Source: Minisyncoccota bacterium (GTDB lineage: Bacteria; Patescibacteriota; JACMRA01). Taken from it: a stretch of 64,000 nucleotides of DNA. Location: NCBI GenBank assembly GCA_014376695.1, contig JACMRA010000003.1, positions 1 through 64,000 on the forward strand, read 5' to 3'. Positions 30,445 through 40,719 of this stretch are shown piece by piece. Every line of letters starts with the position of its first letter. Within the stretch, counting starts at the first letter, position 1. A program made the translations under genes and the position numbers. The notes beneath the pieces were generated by a model. That model saw only the letters and a list, made by a program, of their open reading frames with translations, did not search any database and was not told where the DNA came from.

Positions 30445-31632
30445 ATGTTCTCTTATCTGAAATTACTTCAAGGACACGTCGATTCAAGCATAATCAAAAG
30501 AGGTCAAAAGATTTTTTTGGAAGGAGGTGTACAAAAGTTGGTTAATCTTGAGATAGACGGCTGGCAAGAAGCAAGGGTTACGGATGTCTCATATTCGTAC
30601 AATGTGATTGTTCCACTCACTCATCAATTACTTAGTCGAGATAACTGGAACAAAACCTTTGATATATGGCAAAAATTATCTCGCTGCCAATGTCCATATT
30701 ATCAAGAAGCTGGGATTTGTAGACATATTTTTAGCGTAGCCAGCAAAATTGACTGGGAATTACAACAGCAAATAACCAAATTCGAATTTAACGATATTGG
30801 TACTTCGTTTATTGATCTATACGATCTAGTTAATTCAACTCAAAGTGTAAATAATTTACTCAATCAATTTGATCAACTTCTTATCAGTTCTTTTAACCCA
30901 AGGCAACTTACGTTGCTGGCTAGGCTATCTTCCGCCCTAAAAGATATCGATAATCTGAGTCAGCAAAAATTTTTTGACGGTCTATCTCCTCTTATTCATA
31001 CAAGTTTAAAGCAGTATGAAAGTGAAAAAAAAGTTATCAGAATAATACTGGACACTCTAAAAATTAATCCAGAGTTTTGGTGGCAACTATGGGGCAAATT
31101 TATTGGCCAAATTTCAGAATATAATTGGACCAAATTTCTTTATGAGCTTTTTGAACTACGGCTCGAGGCTGGATACCATCAATTCCATCCGTATTACCAA
31201 AAAATCCTCAAAGAAATTACTAACCAATCGACTCAAGCAACCAAAGATGCAATTATAGAAAAATATAATGTTAAAAGCAGTAAATTAGATATTTTTGAAA
31301 AGTTATATCTGTTGGCCGTTGCGATCAATAATTATAAATGGCTTGAAGCAAATGTAGAAAAATTAGACCCAGAAAAACTGATTAAACTTATTCCGGTATT
31401 GCCGATTGAGAGTCGAGATATGATTGATAGAAATATCAAAAGCCAGTTAATTCAGTGGGCGGCCTTTCTCCCGAGTAATCAAAAAGATGAGGTTCTAAAT
31501 ATCCTGCTAAAGTGGCGAGATGTCGGCGAAGTTAGCGAATATTGGTACGAAACTATAATTTATATTAAATCGACAGTTAATCCCAAAACTAAACTATACA
31601 AAGAATTAAATGCTTTATCTAGCGCCTCGTAG
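30445..31632 (+). CDS. SWIM zinc-finger protein
   Basis: SRCQCPYYQEAGICRHIFSVA (CxCx(n)CxH). Confidence 0.7.
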   Translation: MFSYLKLLQGHVDSSIIKRGQKIFLEGGVQKLVNLEIDGWQEARVTDVSYSYNVIVPLTHQLLSRDNWNKTFDIWQKLSRCQCPYYQEAGICRHIFSVASKIDWELQQQITKFEFNDIGTSFIDLYDLVNSTQSVNNLLNQFDQLLISSFNPRQLTLLARLSSALKDIDNLSQQKFFDGLSPLIHTSLKQYESEKKVIRIILDTLKINPEFWWQLWGKFIGQISEYNWTKFLYELFELRLEAGYHQFHPYYQKILKEITNQSTQATKDAIIEKYNVKSSKLDIFEKLYLLAVAINNYKWLEANVEKLDPEKLIKLIPVLPIESRDMIDRNIKSQLIQWAAFLPSNQKDEVLNILLKWRDVGEVSEYWYETIIYIKSTVNPKTKLYKELNALSSAS

Positions 31633-31652
31633 CCTCACAAATAATAATAATA

Positions 31653-33335
31653 TTAACCTAAGCGAAGTAATTCTTTTTCGATTTCTGATTTTTTCTCTTG
31701 CAGGATTTTAGTTCGATCTTCTTTGCTTATCTCTTTTCTAACATGGGGGAAAGTGACGCACTCCTTGATGTGCTTGCCTAGTAGGAAGCTTACAAATCGC
31801 TCACTAGTCCCGAATCCAGACATTGGCGGCATTCCGTATTCCATAGCCTTGACATAGTCGAGATCCATTGATTGAGCTTCCTCGTTACCTGCGTCTTTGG
31901 CCTCTTGTTGTTTCTCAAAACGGCCGAATTGATCTATTGGATCGTTAAGCTCGCTAAAGGCTTTGCCAAGTTCTGCCCGACCTGCCACGATTTGCCATCT
32001 TTGGGTAAGCTTTGGGTTATTGGGGTCTCTTTTAGCGAGTGGCTCGAGTTCGACAGGTGGGTTAATTAAAAAGAATGGATTAACTGTGTTGACTCGGGCT
32101 TTTTTCCATAGCTTATCTAGCATTGTTGCCGTTCCATCACTGATTTTTACATCGTTAATGCCGATTAATTGACACATTTCCAACAATTCTTGATCGCTTT
32201 TATTCTCAGTATCAATCTGACCATTACTAAAGTATCTCACAGCATCAAAATAATTTATTTTTGGCCAGCCCGATTCAAGACCCCATCCATTTTTATCGGC
32301 GAATTCTTGAGTACACCAATTGCCCCAATTAATTTGGTTCCCATAGTAATCTTTTTGCTCCATTGAGCCTAATACTTCTTTTACCACTCTTTGATAGACT
32401 CGCTTAGTAAAAGCGGCGGCGTAATTGTAATCAGTATAGGCTTTATACCATTCGATTGCCAAATATTCTTGTAAGTGCTGGGGGCTAGAACCTTCATTTC
32501 TAAATACAGGACCTACCACAAAAATTGATTCGAAGCCGCCTGCAATTAGTTTTTTTTGGGGAAGTTCAAGCGATAATCTTAAATAAACATCTTGATTTAG
32601 CTCGTTATAAAAAGTCGTAAAGGGTTTAGCTTCGGCTCCTCCAGGGATTAATTCAAATACCGGAATATCAACTTCGAGCATACCTTCTTTGTAACACTCT
32701 TCTCGCCAAATTTGCCAATATTTGGACTTTGCTCGGACAACATCTCTCACGCTCAAGCCAAATTCATCCTTTGTATTCATCTTGTAATCTGCTACTCGAT
32801 CTAGATAACGACTCTCAACATTCGTGTAATCCATCGTATCAGGCAACGGCCTCAAAGCTTTGGTTAGAAGCTTAAAACTAGTTACAAACAAGCTATTTTC
32901 ACCCGCGACCGTAGTATCCAGATAGCCAGTTGCCTGGATATAATCACCTTCCTCTATTAAGGCGCGAAATGCCTTGTAGGTCAATTGATTGTCCATATCT
33001 AACAGCTCTTGTTCTAGATTTGCTGGTTGCGGTAGTTCATCGACTTTTAGGACTAATTGAAACCCCTCTGGCAAAGACTCATCCTCAAGAGTCACAAAAC
33101 CAATTTTGCCCGAGCCTCGCTTAGATTTGATACGACCTGCTAATGTAATTTCGGATTGGCTATTTCTGATATTTTCAAAATTTAACTTAAGCTTGGATAA
33201 AATATAATCACGCTTTGAGTCAACCGGATAGGCTTCAACACCAAGTCGTTTGAGTGTTTCTAGCTTTTCAATGCGAAGCTCCCTTTGAGCTCCTATGTTA
33301 GACGTATTCGAAGAATTCGGGGATTTGCTAGTCAT
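31653..33335 (-). CDS. lysS: Lysyl-tRNA synthetase class II
   Basis: RIEKLETLKRLGVEAYPVD...RPLPDTMDYTNVESRYLDRVAD...FRNEGSSPQHLQEYLAIEWYKAYTDY...SGFGTSERFVSFLLG. Confidence 0.9.
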   Translation of the reverse strand: MTSKSPNSSNTSNIGAQRELRIEKLETLKRLGVEAYPVDSKRDYILSKLKLNFENIRNSQSEITLAGRIKSKRGSGKIGFVTLEDESLPEGFQLVLKVDELPQPANLEQELLDMDNQLTYKAFRALIEEGDYIQATGYLDTTVAGENSLFVTSFKLLTKALRPLPDTMDYTNVESRYLDRVADYKMNTKDEFGLSVRDVVRAKSKYWQIWREECYKEGMLEVDIPVFELIPGGAEAKPFTTFYNELNQDVYLRLSLELPQKKLIAGGFESIFVVGPVFRNEGSSPQHLQEYLAIEWYKAYTDYNYAAAFTKRVYQRVVKEVLGSMEQKDYYGNQINWGNWCTQEFADKNGWGLESGWPKINYFDAVRYFSNGQIDTENKSDQELLEMCQLIGINDVKISDGTATMLDKLWKKARVNTVNPFFLINPPVELEPLAKRDPNNPKLTQRWQIVAGRAELGKAFSELNDPIDQFGRFEKQQEAKDAGNEEAQSMDLDYVKAMEYGMPPMSGFGTSERFVSFLLGKHIKECVTFPHVRKEISKEDRTKILQEKKSEIEKELLRLG

Positions 33336-33414
33336 ATTATCTATATATACTCACAAATCAACAATTTGGCAAGTGTTGTCAGATGTCAAAAACTAAGGTA
33401 TCCTACTCTATATC

Positions 33415-34080
33415 ATGACCAAAAAATCAAATCCAATAACTGTGAGTACAGATAATATGGAAACCATCACGGAAGATCAATTTGTTTTCTTAAATAAAAT
33501 AATGGCTGAGTACGAAGAAGGGATGCTGGCTCTTAATTCACTCGGGGATCATACCGTTACCTTTTATGGTGGTTCTCGTGTGCCGATCGGTTCTGATAAT
33601 TACAAGGCCATCGCATTGATAGCCGAAAAATTTGGTCGAATGGGCTGGGGGTGCGTGACTGGAGGCGGGCCGGGAGTTATGAGCGCCGCCTTGGAAGGGG
33701 TCAAAAAGGGCGGGGGCAAAGCCATAAGTTTTATGATTAGTATAAAGGGGGAACCGCCTTTTAATCAGCCTGATGTGGCAATCCGCTTCGATAATTTTAG
33801 CGCTCGAAAATATGCACTTAGACAAAGCGATGTATTCATATACGCACCGGGCGGCATTGGTACTCTGGACGAATTAATGGAAAATATAACTTTGATGAAT
33901 ACTCGCAAAATGCCGATTAAATCGATATTCCTGTTTAACAAAGCCTTTTGGGCTCCTTATACAGCTTGGTTCGAAACTTTAGTCTACAAAGAAAAGCTAG
34001 CCGATAAAAGTTTTTTGGACCTAATTAAGGTTGTCGATACTCCCGAAGAAATTTTTGCAGCCTTGAGATTGACAAAATAA
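33415..34080 (+). CDS. LOG-family (Rossmann) protein, lysine-decarboxylase-like
   Basis: VTFYGGSRVPIGSDNYK...GVTGGGPGVMSAALEG...VFIYAPGGIGTLDELME (PGGxGTxxE). Confidence 0.88.
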   Translation: MTKKSNPITVSTDNMETITEDQFVFLNKIMAEYEEGMLALNSLGDHTVTFYGGSRVPIGSDNYKAIALIAEKFGRMGWGCVTGGGPGVMSAALEGVKKGGGKAISFMISIKGEPPFNQPDVAIRFDNFSARKYALRQSDVFIYAPGGIGTLDELMENITLMNTRKMPIKSIFLFNKAFWAPYTAWFETLVYKEKLADKSFLDLIKVVDTPEEIFAALRLTK

Positions 34081-34134
34081 CTCAAACGATTAAGGATATT
34101 TTCAATATTAATCTTATATCATAGATATATCGCT

Positions 34135-34857
34135 ATGGATAATGCCGGCACCCAACTCAATTCCGATCAGCTTCACCGTATTCTGCAAAGAGACGCTTTG
34201 GCTATAATGGGTGCCAAAGAACCTGACCTACCTCCCTCTAATCCGTTTTCTCTTGCCAGTGTAAACACTCGAATCATGGCTAGAGGTTTAGATTATTTGA
34301 TAGTTAGCCTTTTTTGTGTTTTTTTAACCTGCCTAATTGTTGCCCTCGGCATTGCCAACATCCCCGACTCAAAGATAGATCCCAGTATTCTGGAGTGTTT
34401 TGGTAGTGGTACTTTTTATGAAATACGTCAGACGCCTAACTGCAAAGATATTTTTGAATTGCTCAAATTTAATTATGTAATTGCTCTTTTTTTGACACTT
34501 CTATGCAATATATTTTACTTCGTCTGCATACCTGTCCAAAATAACGGAGCCACTTTCGGTATGCAATTGTTTGGGATAAAGATAATTAGCGATACCAAAA
34601 AAAGTCCGAAACTCAAATTATTCCAAAATTTCTGGCGTGAATTGTTCTTTTCGGTGCTTCAGGTGTCAATATTAATCAGAGGCTTAGATATGATTTACTT
34701 CTCCAAAAATCCGCAGTCAATGAATCAATTAGCTATCGTATCTGGGCAAATCTTGATTCTACTAGTAATTATTTACAGCTTTGTGAACATATTTTTTTCT
34801 GTTAGGGGTCAAAGTCTCTCCGACAAAATTGCTAACACTTTAGTGGTCTATAGCTAG
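34135..34857 (+). CDS. RDD-family membrane protein
   Basis: NTRIMARGLDYLIVSLFCVFL...NNGATFGMQLFGIKII. Confidence 0.75.
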   Translation: MDNAGTQLNSDQLHRILQRDALAIMGAKEPDLPPSNPFSLASVNTRIMARGLDYLIVSLFCVFLTCLIVALGIANIPDSKIDPSILECFGSGTFYEIRQTPNCKDIFELLKFNYVIALFLTLLCNIFYFVCIPVQNNGATFGMQLFGIKIISDTKKSPKLKLFQNFWRELFFSVLQVSILIRGLDMIYFSKNPQSMNQLAIVSGQILILLVIIYSFVNIFFSVRGQSLSDKIANTLVVYS

Positions 34858-36246
34858 TTTTTTGAGAAGCTTACCAACACTAGCCAGGCTGCCAAATTCA
34901 ATTACTGGATTAAATTCGAAACCGAGATGTTTGGCGATATTTTTGCGTTGATCCAAATTAGTTGGCACTCGCAAATTACCGCTGAATGTCAATCTCCCAG
35001 CAAAAACTTGCTTGGGTTTCATTTGTTGGCTTCTGATAATTTCTTCAACCGAGAGATTAAGATAAGACGAAATAACTGCCAGCATAATTGGCAAATCTAG
35101 GTTGTCATCGGTAATTGACTTAGGCATACCCGTAACCTGAAGATAGACGTCCCGATTCTTTATATCTAAATTGAGATATTTTTCCATAATTGCCAAAATC
35201 GCGTTAAGCTTAGACGACTTAAATCCAATTGATTCCCTACGGCCAAAAGCCTGATTAATCGGGTTAGAAACTAGGACTTGTAACTCGACAATGAATGTCA
35301 AATTTTTGTCCATGCCGACTCCGTAGCAAATGCCGACCCCTTTTTCGATATTCTCAAGCAAAGCAAGGCTTGGATCTTGAACGATAGCCAGCCCATCTTC
35401 TTGCATCTTGAGCAGGAGTAAATTGTCGGTGCTTCCAAATCGATGTTTAGTAAAGGTTAGCGTCCTGTATATTAAATTATCAGATTTCTCTATAAGCAAA
35501 ACCGAGTCCACCATATGCTCCAGAGTTTTTGGGCCGGCTATGGACCCATCTTTAGTAACATGCCCAATTATCAAAATACTAATTTCAAGCGATTTAGCGA
35601 GGATTAAAAGCCGGCTTGTAACCGAGGTGACTTGACTAACAGAACCTGGATTGGAGCTGACTCCACTGCTATAAATGGTTTGAATGGAGTCGATAATTGT
35701 CACGGCCGGCCTGAGTTCTAGAATTACCTTTTCGATTTGTTCGAGTTGATTCATCTGGGCAAAGTGAATTTCATCGCTGACATTAAGTCTCCTTGAGCGT
35801 CGAGCTAGCTCGTTGATACTTTCTTCAGCCGAGATATAAAGTAGTCTAAAATTAGCAATTTGAGCCGAATTAGCTAGGTATAACGAGCGGAGTAATTGCA
35901 ATGCAAGAGTGGATTTGCCGAGACCGGGTTCGCCAGACAGGAGGGTTACCGCATCGCTTGGAATACCCCGATTCCAAAAAGTATTAAGATCCTGACTTGA
36001 GAATTTATAGATTGATTGATTGTTTTGGTCATTTTGACCGGTGTTCAAATCTTTGAGCTGAGTATACTGCTTATTATTAGATACTGTTTCTAAAGGTGGC
36101 AGCCAAGCCAGATTTTTGTTTTTGGTATTATCTATGACATGCTCAACAAAACTATTCCAGGTGTTGCAGTTAGGGCATTTACCCAGCCATTTACTAGAAA
36201 TGTGGTTGCAATGACTACATTGGTATTGAGTTTTTTGAACTGGCAT
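34840..36246 (-). CDS. radA: DNA repair protein RadA/Sms
   Basis: YQCSHCNHISSKWLGKCPNCNTWNS; LLSGEPGLGKSTLALQL; Lon-like C-terminal domain. Confidence 0.93.
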   Translation of the reverse strand: MPVQKTQYQCSHCNHISSKWLGKCPNCNTWNSFVEHVIDNTKNKNLAWLPPLETVSNNKQYTQLKDLNTGQNDQNNQSIYKFSSQDLNTFWNRGIPSDAVTLLSGEPGLGKSTLALQLLRSLYLANSAQIANFRLLYISAEESINELARRSRRLNVSDEIHFAQMNQLEQIEKVILELRPAVTIIDSIQTIYSSGVSSNPGSVSQVTSVTSRLLILAKSLEISILIIGHVTKDGSIAGPKTLEHMVDSVLLIEKSDNLIYRTLTFTKHRFGSTDNLLLLKMQEDGLAIVQDPSLALLENIEKGVGICYGVGMDKNLTFIVELQVLVSNPINQAFGRRESIGFKSSKLNAILAIMEKYLNLDIKNRDVYLQVTGMPKSITDDNLDLPIMLAVISSYLNLSVEEIIRSQQMKPKQVFAGRLTFSGNLRVPTNLDQRKNIAKHLGFEFNPVIEFGSLASVGKLLKKLAIDH

Positions 36247-36270
36247 CTAAAAGTTAATTTTTTTGCGCTG

Positions 36271-36930
36271 CTATTTGCAGCCCCATTGACTAGCTTGACC
36301 TATTCCAAACATATAGGAGGCTACTTGTACTTGCTGGCGAGCATCTAGAACATCAGCATTTTCAATACCAACTCGTTTGGCATTGGCGTAAAAAGTTGAG
36401 GCCAAAAATTGAAAAGGGCCTTTGTAGTAAGTATTTCTGTGGTTAGTTCCGCCGCTTTCGCAGAGCATCACCCGTATTAATTGATCCGGATTACAGCTAT
36501 ATTTGGTACAGTTAGAGGTAATCAGGCTCTTGAGTTCTTGTACTGAGGGATCTCCGGCACTAGGCGTCTTAGTCTCTGGTTCGGACTCTTTTTTTGGATC
36601 TACTTTTGGTTCAATCTTTGGTTTGACTACTTCAATAGCTTTTACTACTTTTGGCAGTGGGATTTTTAGTTCGCTAAATTTGATTTTTTGAGATTCCAAT
36701 AGATCTTTAGTTCGCTGATCATCTTCTGAGGTTTTCGGGTCAGGAATGTTAATTGTCTCAACTGATACTGAGTTTATTTGGCTAGTTTGTACTGGTTGAG
36801 ATACAACTAAACGATTACTTTGACTAAAGATATGGATCTGCAGTGGCACACTAAATATCAGCATAAGAAGTCCAGTCAAGCTTACCCTTTGCAAAGTTTT
36901 GAATATTTTGTGTTGTTTTGTATTAATCAT
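36271..36930 (-). CDS. Lysozyme-like/transglycosylase-like secreted protein
   Basis: LIRVMLCESGGTNHRNTYYKGPFQFLASTFYANAKRVGIENADVLDARQQVQVASYMFGIGQASQWGCK. Confidence 0.65.
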   Translation of the reverse strand: MINTKQHKIFKTLQRVSLTGLLMLIFSVPLQIHIFSQSNRLVVSQPVQTSQINSVSVETINIPDPKTSEDDQRTKDLLESQKIKFSELKIPLPKVVKAIEVVKPKIEPKVDPKKESEPETKTPSAGDPSVQELKSLITSNCTKYSCNPDQLIRVMLCESGGTNHRNTYYKGPFQFLASTFYANAKRVGIENADVLDARQQVQVASYMFGIGQASQWGCK

Positions 36931-36937
36931 ACAAGCA

Positions 36938-37483
36938 CTATTTACCTTTTGGTTTGAGTAAAGCTACGCAGCTGTCCCCCATCAATTTAGGTTCGGCTTC
37001 GGTGCTATACTCCACTGTTAAGAGACCGAGGAATTTGGCCATCGTCTCAACTGCTACTTCTGGATGAGATTTTTCGCGTCGCTCCATTTTTACTTGAAGT
37101 CTAGTTTTCAGACCTTTACTCAAGAATTCGTCAGCTTTTTTGGCTTGGACTTTCAAGTCGTGAATGGCAATTCTAACCGAGACAAGTAGCGTTTTAATTT
37201 CGTCACCACCTTTGGCCCGGCTTTTTTCGGCTTTGTCCATTAGGTATTTGAATTTAGAGTATTCGATAAGCTTGGCTATCGGCGGTTCGGACTTTGGATT
37301 AATCAAAATTACGTCTTTTTCTTGCTCTTTGGCCATAACCAAAGCCTCTGACTTGGATACTATGCCGATCATTCCGTTTGCATCGTCGATCAAACGTATC
37401 GTATCAAACGGTATCCGTTCGTTGATAAAATAGGATTTTGATATAACCTTTGGTTTACCTTTTTTTCGGCGATAATTTGTCAT
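36938..37483 (-). CDS. infC: Translation initiation factor IF-3
   Basis: YFINERIPFDTIRLIDDANGMIGIVSKSEALVMAKEQEKDVILINPKSEPPIAKLIEYSKFKY. Confidence 0.92.
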   Translation of the reverse strand: MTNYRRKKGKPKVISKSYFINERIPFDTIRLIDDANGMIGIVSKSEALVMAKEQEKDVILINPKSEPPIAKLIEYSKFKYLMDKAEKSRAKGGDEIKTLLVSVRIAIHDLKVQAKKADEFLSKGLKTRLQVKMERREKSHPEVAVETMAKFLGLLTVEYSTEAEPKLMGDSCVALLKPKGK

Positions 37484-37484
37484 T

Positions 37485-37700
37485 TTAGATTCGCTTAGCT
37501 AATTTAGTCCCCGAGATTTGAGCTTCTAAGTATTTAGCCTTTCGCACAGCTTTTCGGTGCTGTTGGAGTTTTGAAATTGGTTTTATATAGTTGGCCGTCT
37601 TTCTTTTTCTGGCTACTAGATTGGATTTCTTAACTCTTTTAATAAAAAGTGAAACTAATTTTTGAGTTGTTATCTCACTGTTTTTTTTAATAAAAATCAT
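37485..37700 (-). CDS. rpsU: 30S ribosomal protein S21-like
   Basis: SLFIKRVKKSNLVARKRKTANYIKPISKLQQHRKAVRKAKYLEAQ; adjacent to infC. Confidence 0.55.
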   Translation of the reverse strand: MIFIKKNSEITTQKLVSLFIKRVKKSNLVARKRKTANYIKPISKLQQHRKAVRKAKYLEAQISGTKLAKRI

Positions 37701-37887
37701 AAATTTCGTGGTATGAGCAAATAATTATATTTGGACTTAGTTAATAGTAGCAATTATAATCAAAAATTTTGTAGCTTGTCAACCTACTTTGGACTGTAAC
37801 TCAAAAATATTAACTTGAATATTTTCATAAAATTTGTTATATTAAGTTATTAATCGACTTGATGCTAATTGAGAAAAGATTTTCTAT

Positions 37888-38868
37888 ATGAAATTATACC
37901 GCCAGTTAAACAATTTTCTTCATACTATTCCAAATAAAATCAAAATTTTGGTCATTCCTTTTATGATTTTTGGCTTGTTTTTTACTAGTTCAAATTGGTA
38001 TGAATTGTTTGTAAATGGGGCTAAATTAGATAATCCTAGCCAAACTGTAACACCCACGCCCCCAAAGCCCAAGCCTCAACCGGTTATCAAAGACCTAAGC
38101 CAAAATCTAATCCCCAGAGATATCAACGGGGAATCGATTACGAAGCTTGTATCTAAACTAAATAATAACTTTAATATGGGTTTTATATCAAGTAAAAATT
38201 TAACAGAATTAAATATTAAATACCCGATTAGTCTAAATAATGAAAAGCAAATTCTAGTTCCAAAAGACGAAACTAAAGCATATAAATCGCTCGACTCAAT
38301 CTATCCAGCACCGACAAAATGCGAGCAAAAAAACAATATTATATTCGAATCGCAAAAGATTTTTGACGCACCAATTCAATATCTAAATTATGGCGATATG
38401 TTTTTTACAAATCCAGATGGTACCTACGACTTTAATCGCTTACCTGAATATAAAAACCATCCATATTACGGCGATATTGACAGTCCTACTCAAAAAAAAT
38501 TAGAACTCGGGGTTATTCATATGACTCCTATAAGCCCACTGGCTGGCGAACAGGGGAATAGTTATTTTGCTGGGCATTCTAGTAATTGGCCACATATAAA
38601 AAGTGCTTACAACGAGGTATTTAAACCTTTGCTGGGTGACGTGCCAAATGACCAAATATTTACCATTTGGGATCATAAGTGTCGGAAATTAAATTTTAGG
38701 GTTTTTGAGTCAAAAATTATCGAATCTGAAGATGTTGCTGAGGCCTATAAAAGCTTCGGGGCAGAGAGGAGGATTGCCACCTTGCAAACTTCGGTTGTGA
38801 GTTACAGGCCCGTTGGTGGATGGCAAGTTTATCAGCGCAAATTAATTAGAGGTGAATTGGTACTCTAA
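37888..38868 (+). CDS. Sortase-fold protein with Ser at the expected catalytic Cys position
   Basis: NSYFAGHSSNWPHIKSAYNEVFKPLLGDVPNDQIFTIWDHKCRKLNFRVFESKII...RIATLQTSVVSYRPVGGWQVYQRKL (sortases normally have TLxTC). Confidence 0.7.
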   Translation: MKLYRQLNNFLHTIPNKIKILVIPFMIFGLFFTSSNWYELFVNGAKLDNPSQTVTPTPPKPKPQPVIKDLSQNLIPRDINGESITKLVSKLNNNFNMGFISSKNLTELNIKYPISLNNEKQILVPKDETKAYKSLDSIYPAPTKCEQKNNIIFESQKIFDAPIQYLNYGDMFFTNPDGTYDFNRLPEYKNHPYYGDIDSPTQKKLELGVIHMTPISPLAGEQGNSYFAGHSSNWPHIKSAYNEVFKPLLGDVPNDQIFTIWDHKCRKLNFRVFESKIIESEDVAEAYKSFGAERRIATLQTSVVSYRPVGGWQVYQRKLIRGELVL

Positions 38869-39969
38869 AAAGTTTATCAGGGCCTCCTCATCGGATTTTA
38901 TATTTGCTTGCTTAATTTTGCTTTTGTATTCTTCCAAGATATTTGGATTAGTAATAATTCTTGTCAGTAAGCCCAGAAGCTTATCAAAATCCGGTTCAAA
39001 AATCCCAAAACCGTTGTTAAGAACGAAGTCGACATTGCCTTTTTCTTGGGGCTTGATGTAATCATAAATTATGACAGGCTTAATTTGGCTCAAACTTTCA
39101 AATATAACCGCTGGGCCGCCTTTGGTTACAATTACATCACAATTTGAAATTAGGTCTGGAATTGCGTCTGTAAAGGCCCAAATATTAAGTATATGATTGC
39201 TGGTTGAATGTGTATTTTTTATTTCGAGGCATTGTTTGTATAGATTTTGATTTCTACCGCAGACCAGATTGATTATTGTTTTTTCTTTTAGTTCCAAGAT
39301 TTTGCTTAGTAATTGAGCTCCCTTGGGAAGCGACGAACCTCCACCAAGGATTAATATTGAAAAGGGCTGATTATTGTTATTGACTTTTGGTTGGATAATT
39401 GTATTGAAAAGGCTGTTGAAAAAATACCCGAATTTGATTATGGTTGATTTGATTTTGTAATTCTGAGTTACAGCTTTGGCGATGGCAAAGGCTTGATCGG
39501 AAAATATAATATACTGGCCCGGAAAAGTGAACCAGATTTTTGGAACTTGAAATATCTCGCTTACAATAGTGTAATTCGGGATTTTTAGCTGATTACTGAT
39601 CAAGATATTCTGTGAAAGCTTTTGCCCAAAGAAATATGTTGATAAAATCATATCAGGATTATTTTCTAGGATCATTTTTTTGATATGATTTTGGCATAGC
39701 AATTTGAAAATCCAATATGTACATAAGTTGAACCAGTGAAAATTCCACATTTTGTTAATTGAAATCCACAGCCACGGTAAGTTTTCTGTAAGTATTACGT
39801 AACCTGTATCAAATTGCTTTTGCGCCCATTTCGGCGAGCTGGCCAGCATATCAACCAAAATAACTTTGTGACCGAATTTTTCTAACTTTACTTTTATTGA
39901 TTTTGCGGCCGATTCGTGGCCTCCACCGGCTTTTACGAAAAGAATGAGGATGGTTTTTTGCTTTGACAT
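38842..39969 (-). CDS. MGDG synthase/MurG-like glycosyltransferase
   Basis: TILILFVKAGGGHESAAKSIKVKLEKFGHKVILVDM...VTKGGPAVIFESLSQIKPVIIYDYIKPQEKGN. Confidence 0.85.
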   Translation of the reverse strand: MSKQKTILILFVKAGGGHESAAKSIKVKLEKFGHKVILVDMLASSPKWAQKQFDTGYVILTENLPWLWISINKMWNFHWFNLCTYWIFKLLCQNHIKKMILENNPDMILSTYFFGQKLSQNILISNQLKIPNYTIVSEIFQVPKIWFTFPGQYIIFSDQAFAIAKAVTQNYKIKSTIIKFGYFFNSLFNTIIQPKVNNNNQPFSILILGGGSSLPKGAQLLSKILELKEKTIINLVCGRNQNLYKQCLEIKNTHSTSNHILNIWAFTDAIPDLISNCDVIVTKGGPAVIFESLSQIKPVIIYDYIKPQEKGNVDFVLNNGFGIFEPDFDKLLGLLTRIITNPNILEEYKSKIKQANIKSDEEALINFLEYQFTSN

Positions 39970-40474
39970 ATCCAGTTTATTGAATTATTTTTGGGTGTAT
40001 ATGTCTAAATTATTAATTCAAGATCTCTACAAAGTCAATGAGCCCGGTGTTCAAGAGCAAAGATTTGGGGCCAATACGTTCGAATTGTTTAATTGGAGTT
40101 CTTTGGACTTAACAAGTCTTATTGTTAATATCTCAATTTTTGTTTTTTTATGGAACATTTTTGTGAGTTTTTTTTATATTTCTGATTTTTTTTATTGCTA
40201 TAGAATTGCTGGGGACGACGATTTTGAAGTGGAGAAAACGGGGGTAGATCGACTGTATGGTGCGATAAAGATTTGGTTATCCACTTTACCCTCTATTCTT
40301 TCGATTATTGGCGGATTGTTTTTGAGTCAGAGCCGATTGGCTTTGTTTGGGCTGGCTTTGTTTTTTTATATTTTAAAAATTGTATATGATTTAAGGTCAT
40401 TTGCTAAGATTAGTGTTTATTTTAGTTGGTATACTGATATTTTTGTTAATTTGAGGAAATTACGGTTGAAGTAG
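39944..40474 (+). CDS. Hypothetical membrane protein (likely start 40000, MSKLLIQDLYK)
   Basis: Several predicted TM segments. Confidence 0.55.
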   Translation: MRMVFCFDISSLLNYFWVYMSKLLIQDLYKVNEPGVQEQRFGANTFELFNWSSLDLTSLIVNISIFVFLWNIFVSFFYISDFFYCYRIAGDDDFEVEKTGVDRLYGAIKIWLSTLPSILSIIGGLFLSQSRLALFGLALFFYILKIVYDLRSFAKISVYFSWYTDIFVNLRKLRLK

Positions 40475-40612
40475 TTTAGTAATTATTTTTACCCCCTATA
40501 TATCTTCTTTCTATATATAACTTTATAATAATAATAAGGGATCAATAATTGTACATAACTTGTAGATAACCCTTAATTAAGCCGGCTAGTTTAATGTATT
40601 TAGGCTTGATAA

Positions 40613-40637
40613 AGTTATGAACACCCTGTAAATAACT
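40613..40637. repeat. 25-bp direct repeat copy 1, itself a near-palindrome of two inverted boxes
   Basis: agttatgaacaccctgtaaataact, identical to 40695..40719. Confidence 0.9.
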
Positions 40638-40694
40638 TATTTACAGATTTTTGGAATGTAGATAAGTGGGGATCTTATGTACAAGTTGTGTACA

Positions 40695-40719
40695 AGTTAT
40701 GAACACCCTGTAAATAACT
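40695..40719. repeat. 25-bp direct repeat copy 2
   Basis: agttatgaacaccctgtaaataact. Confidence 0.9.
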
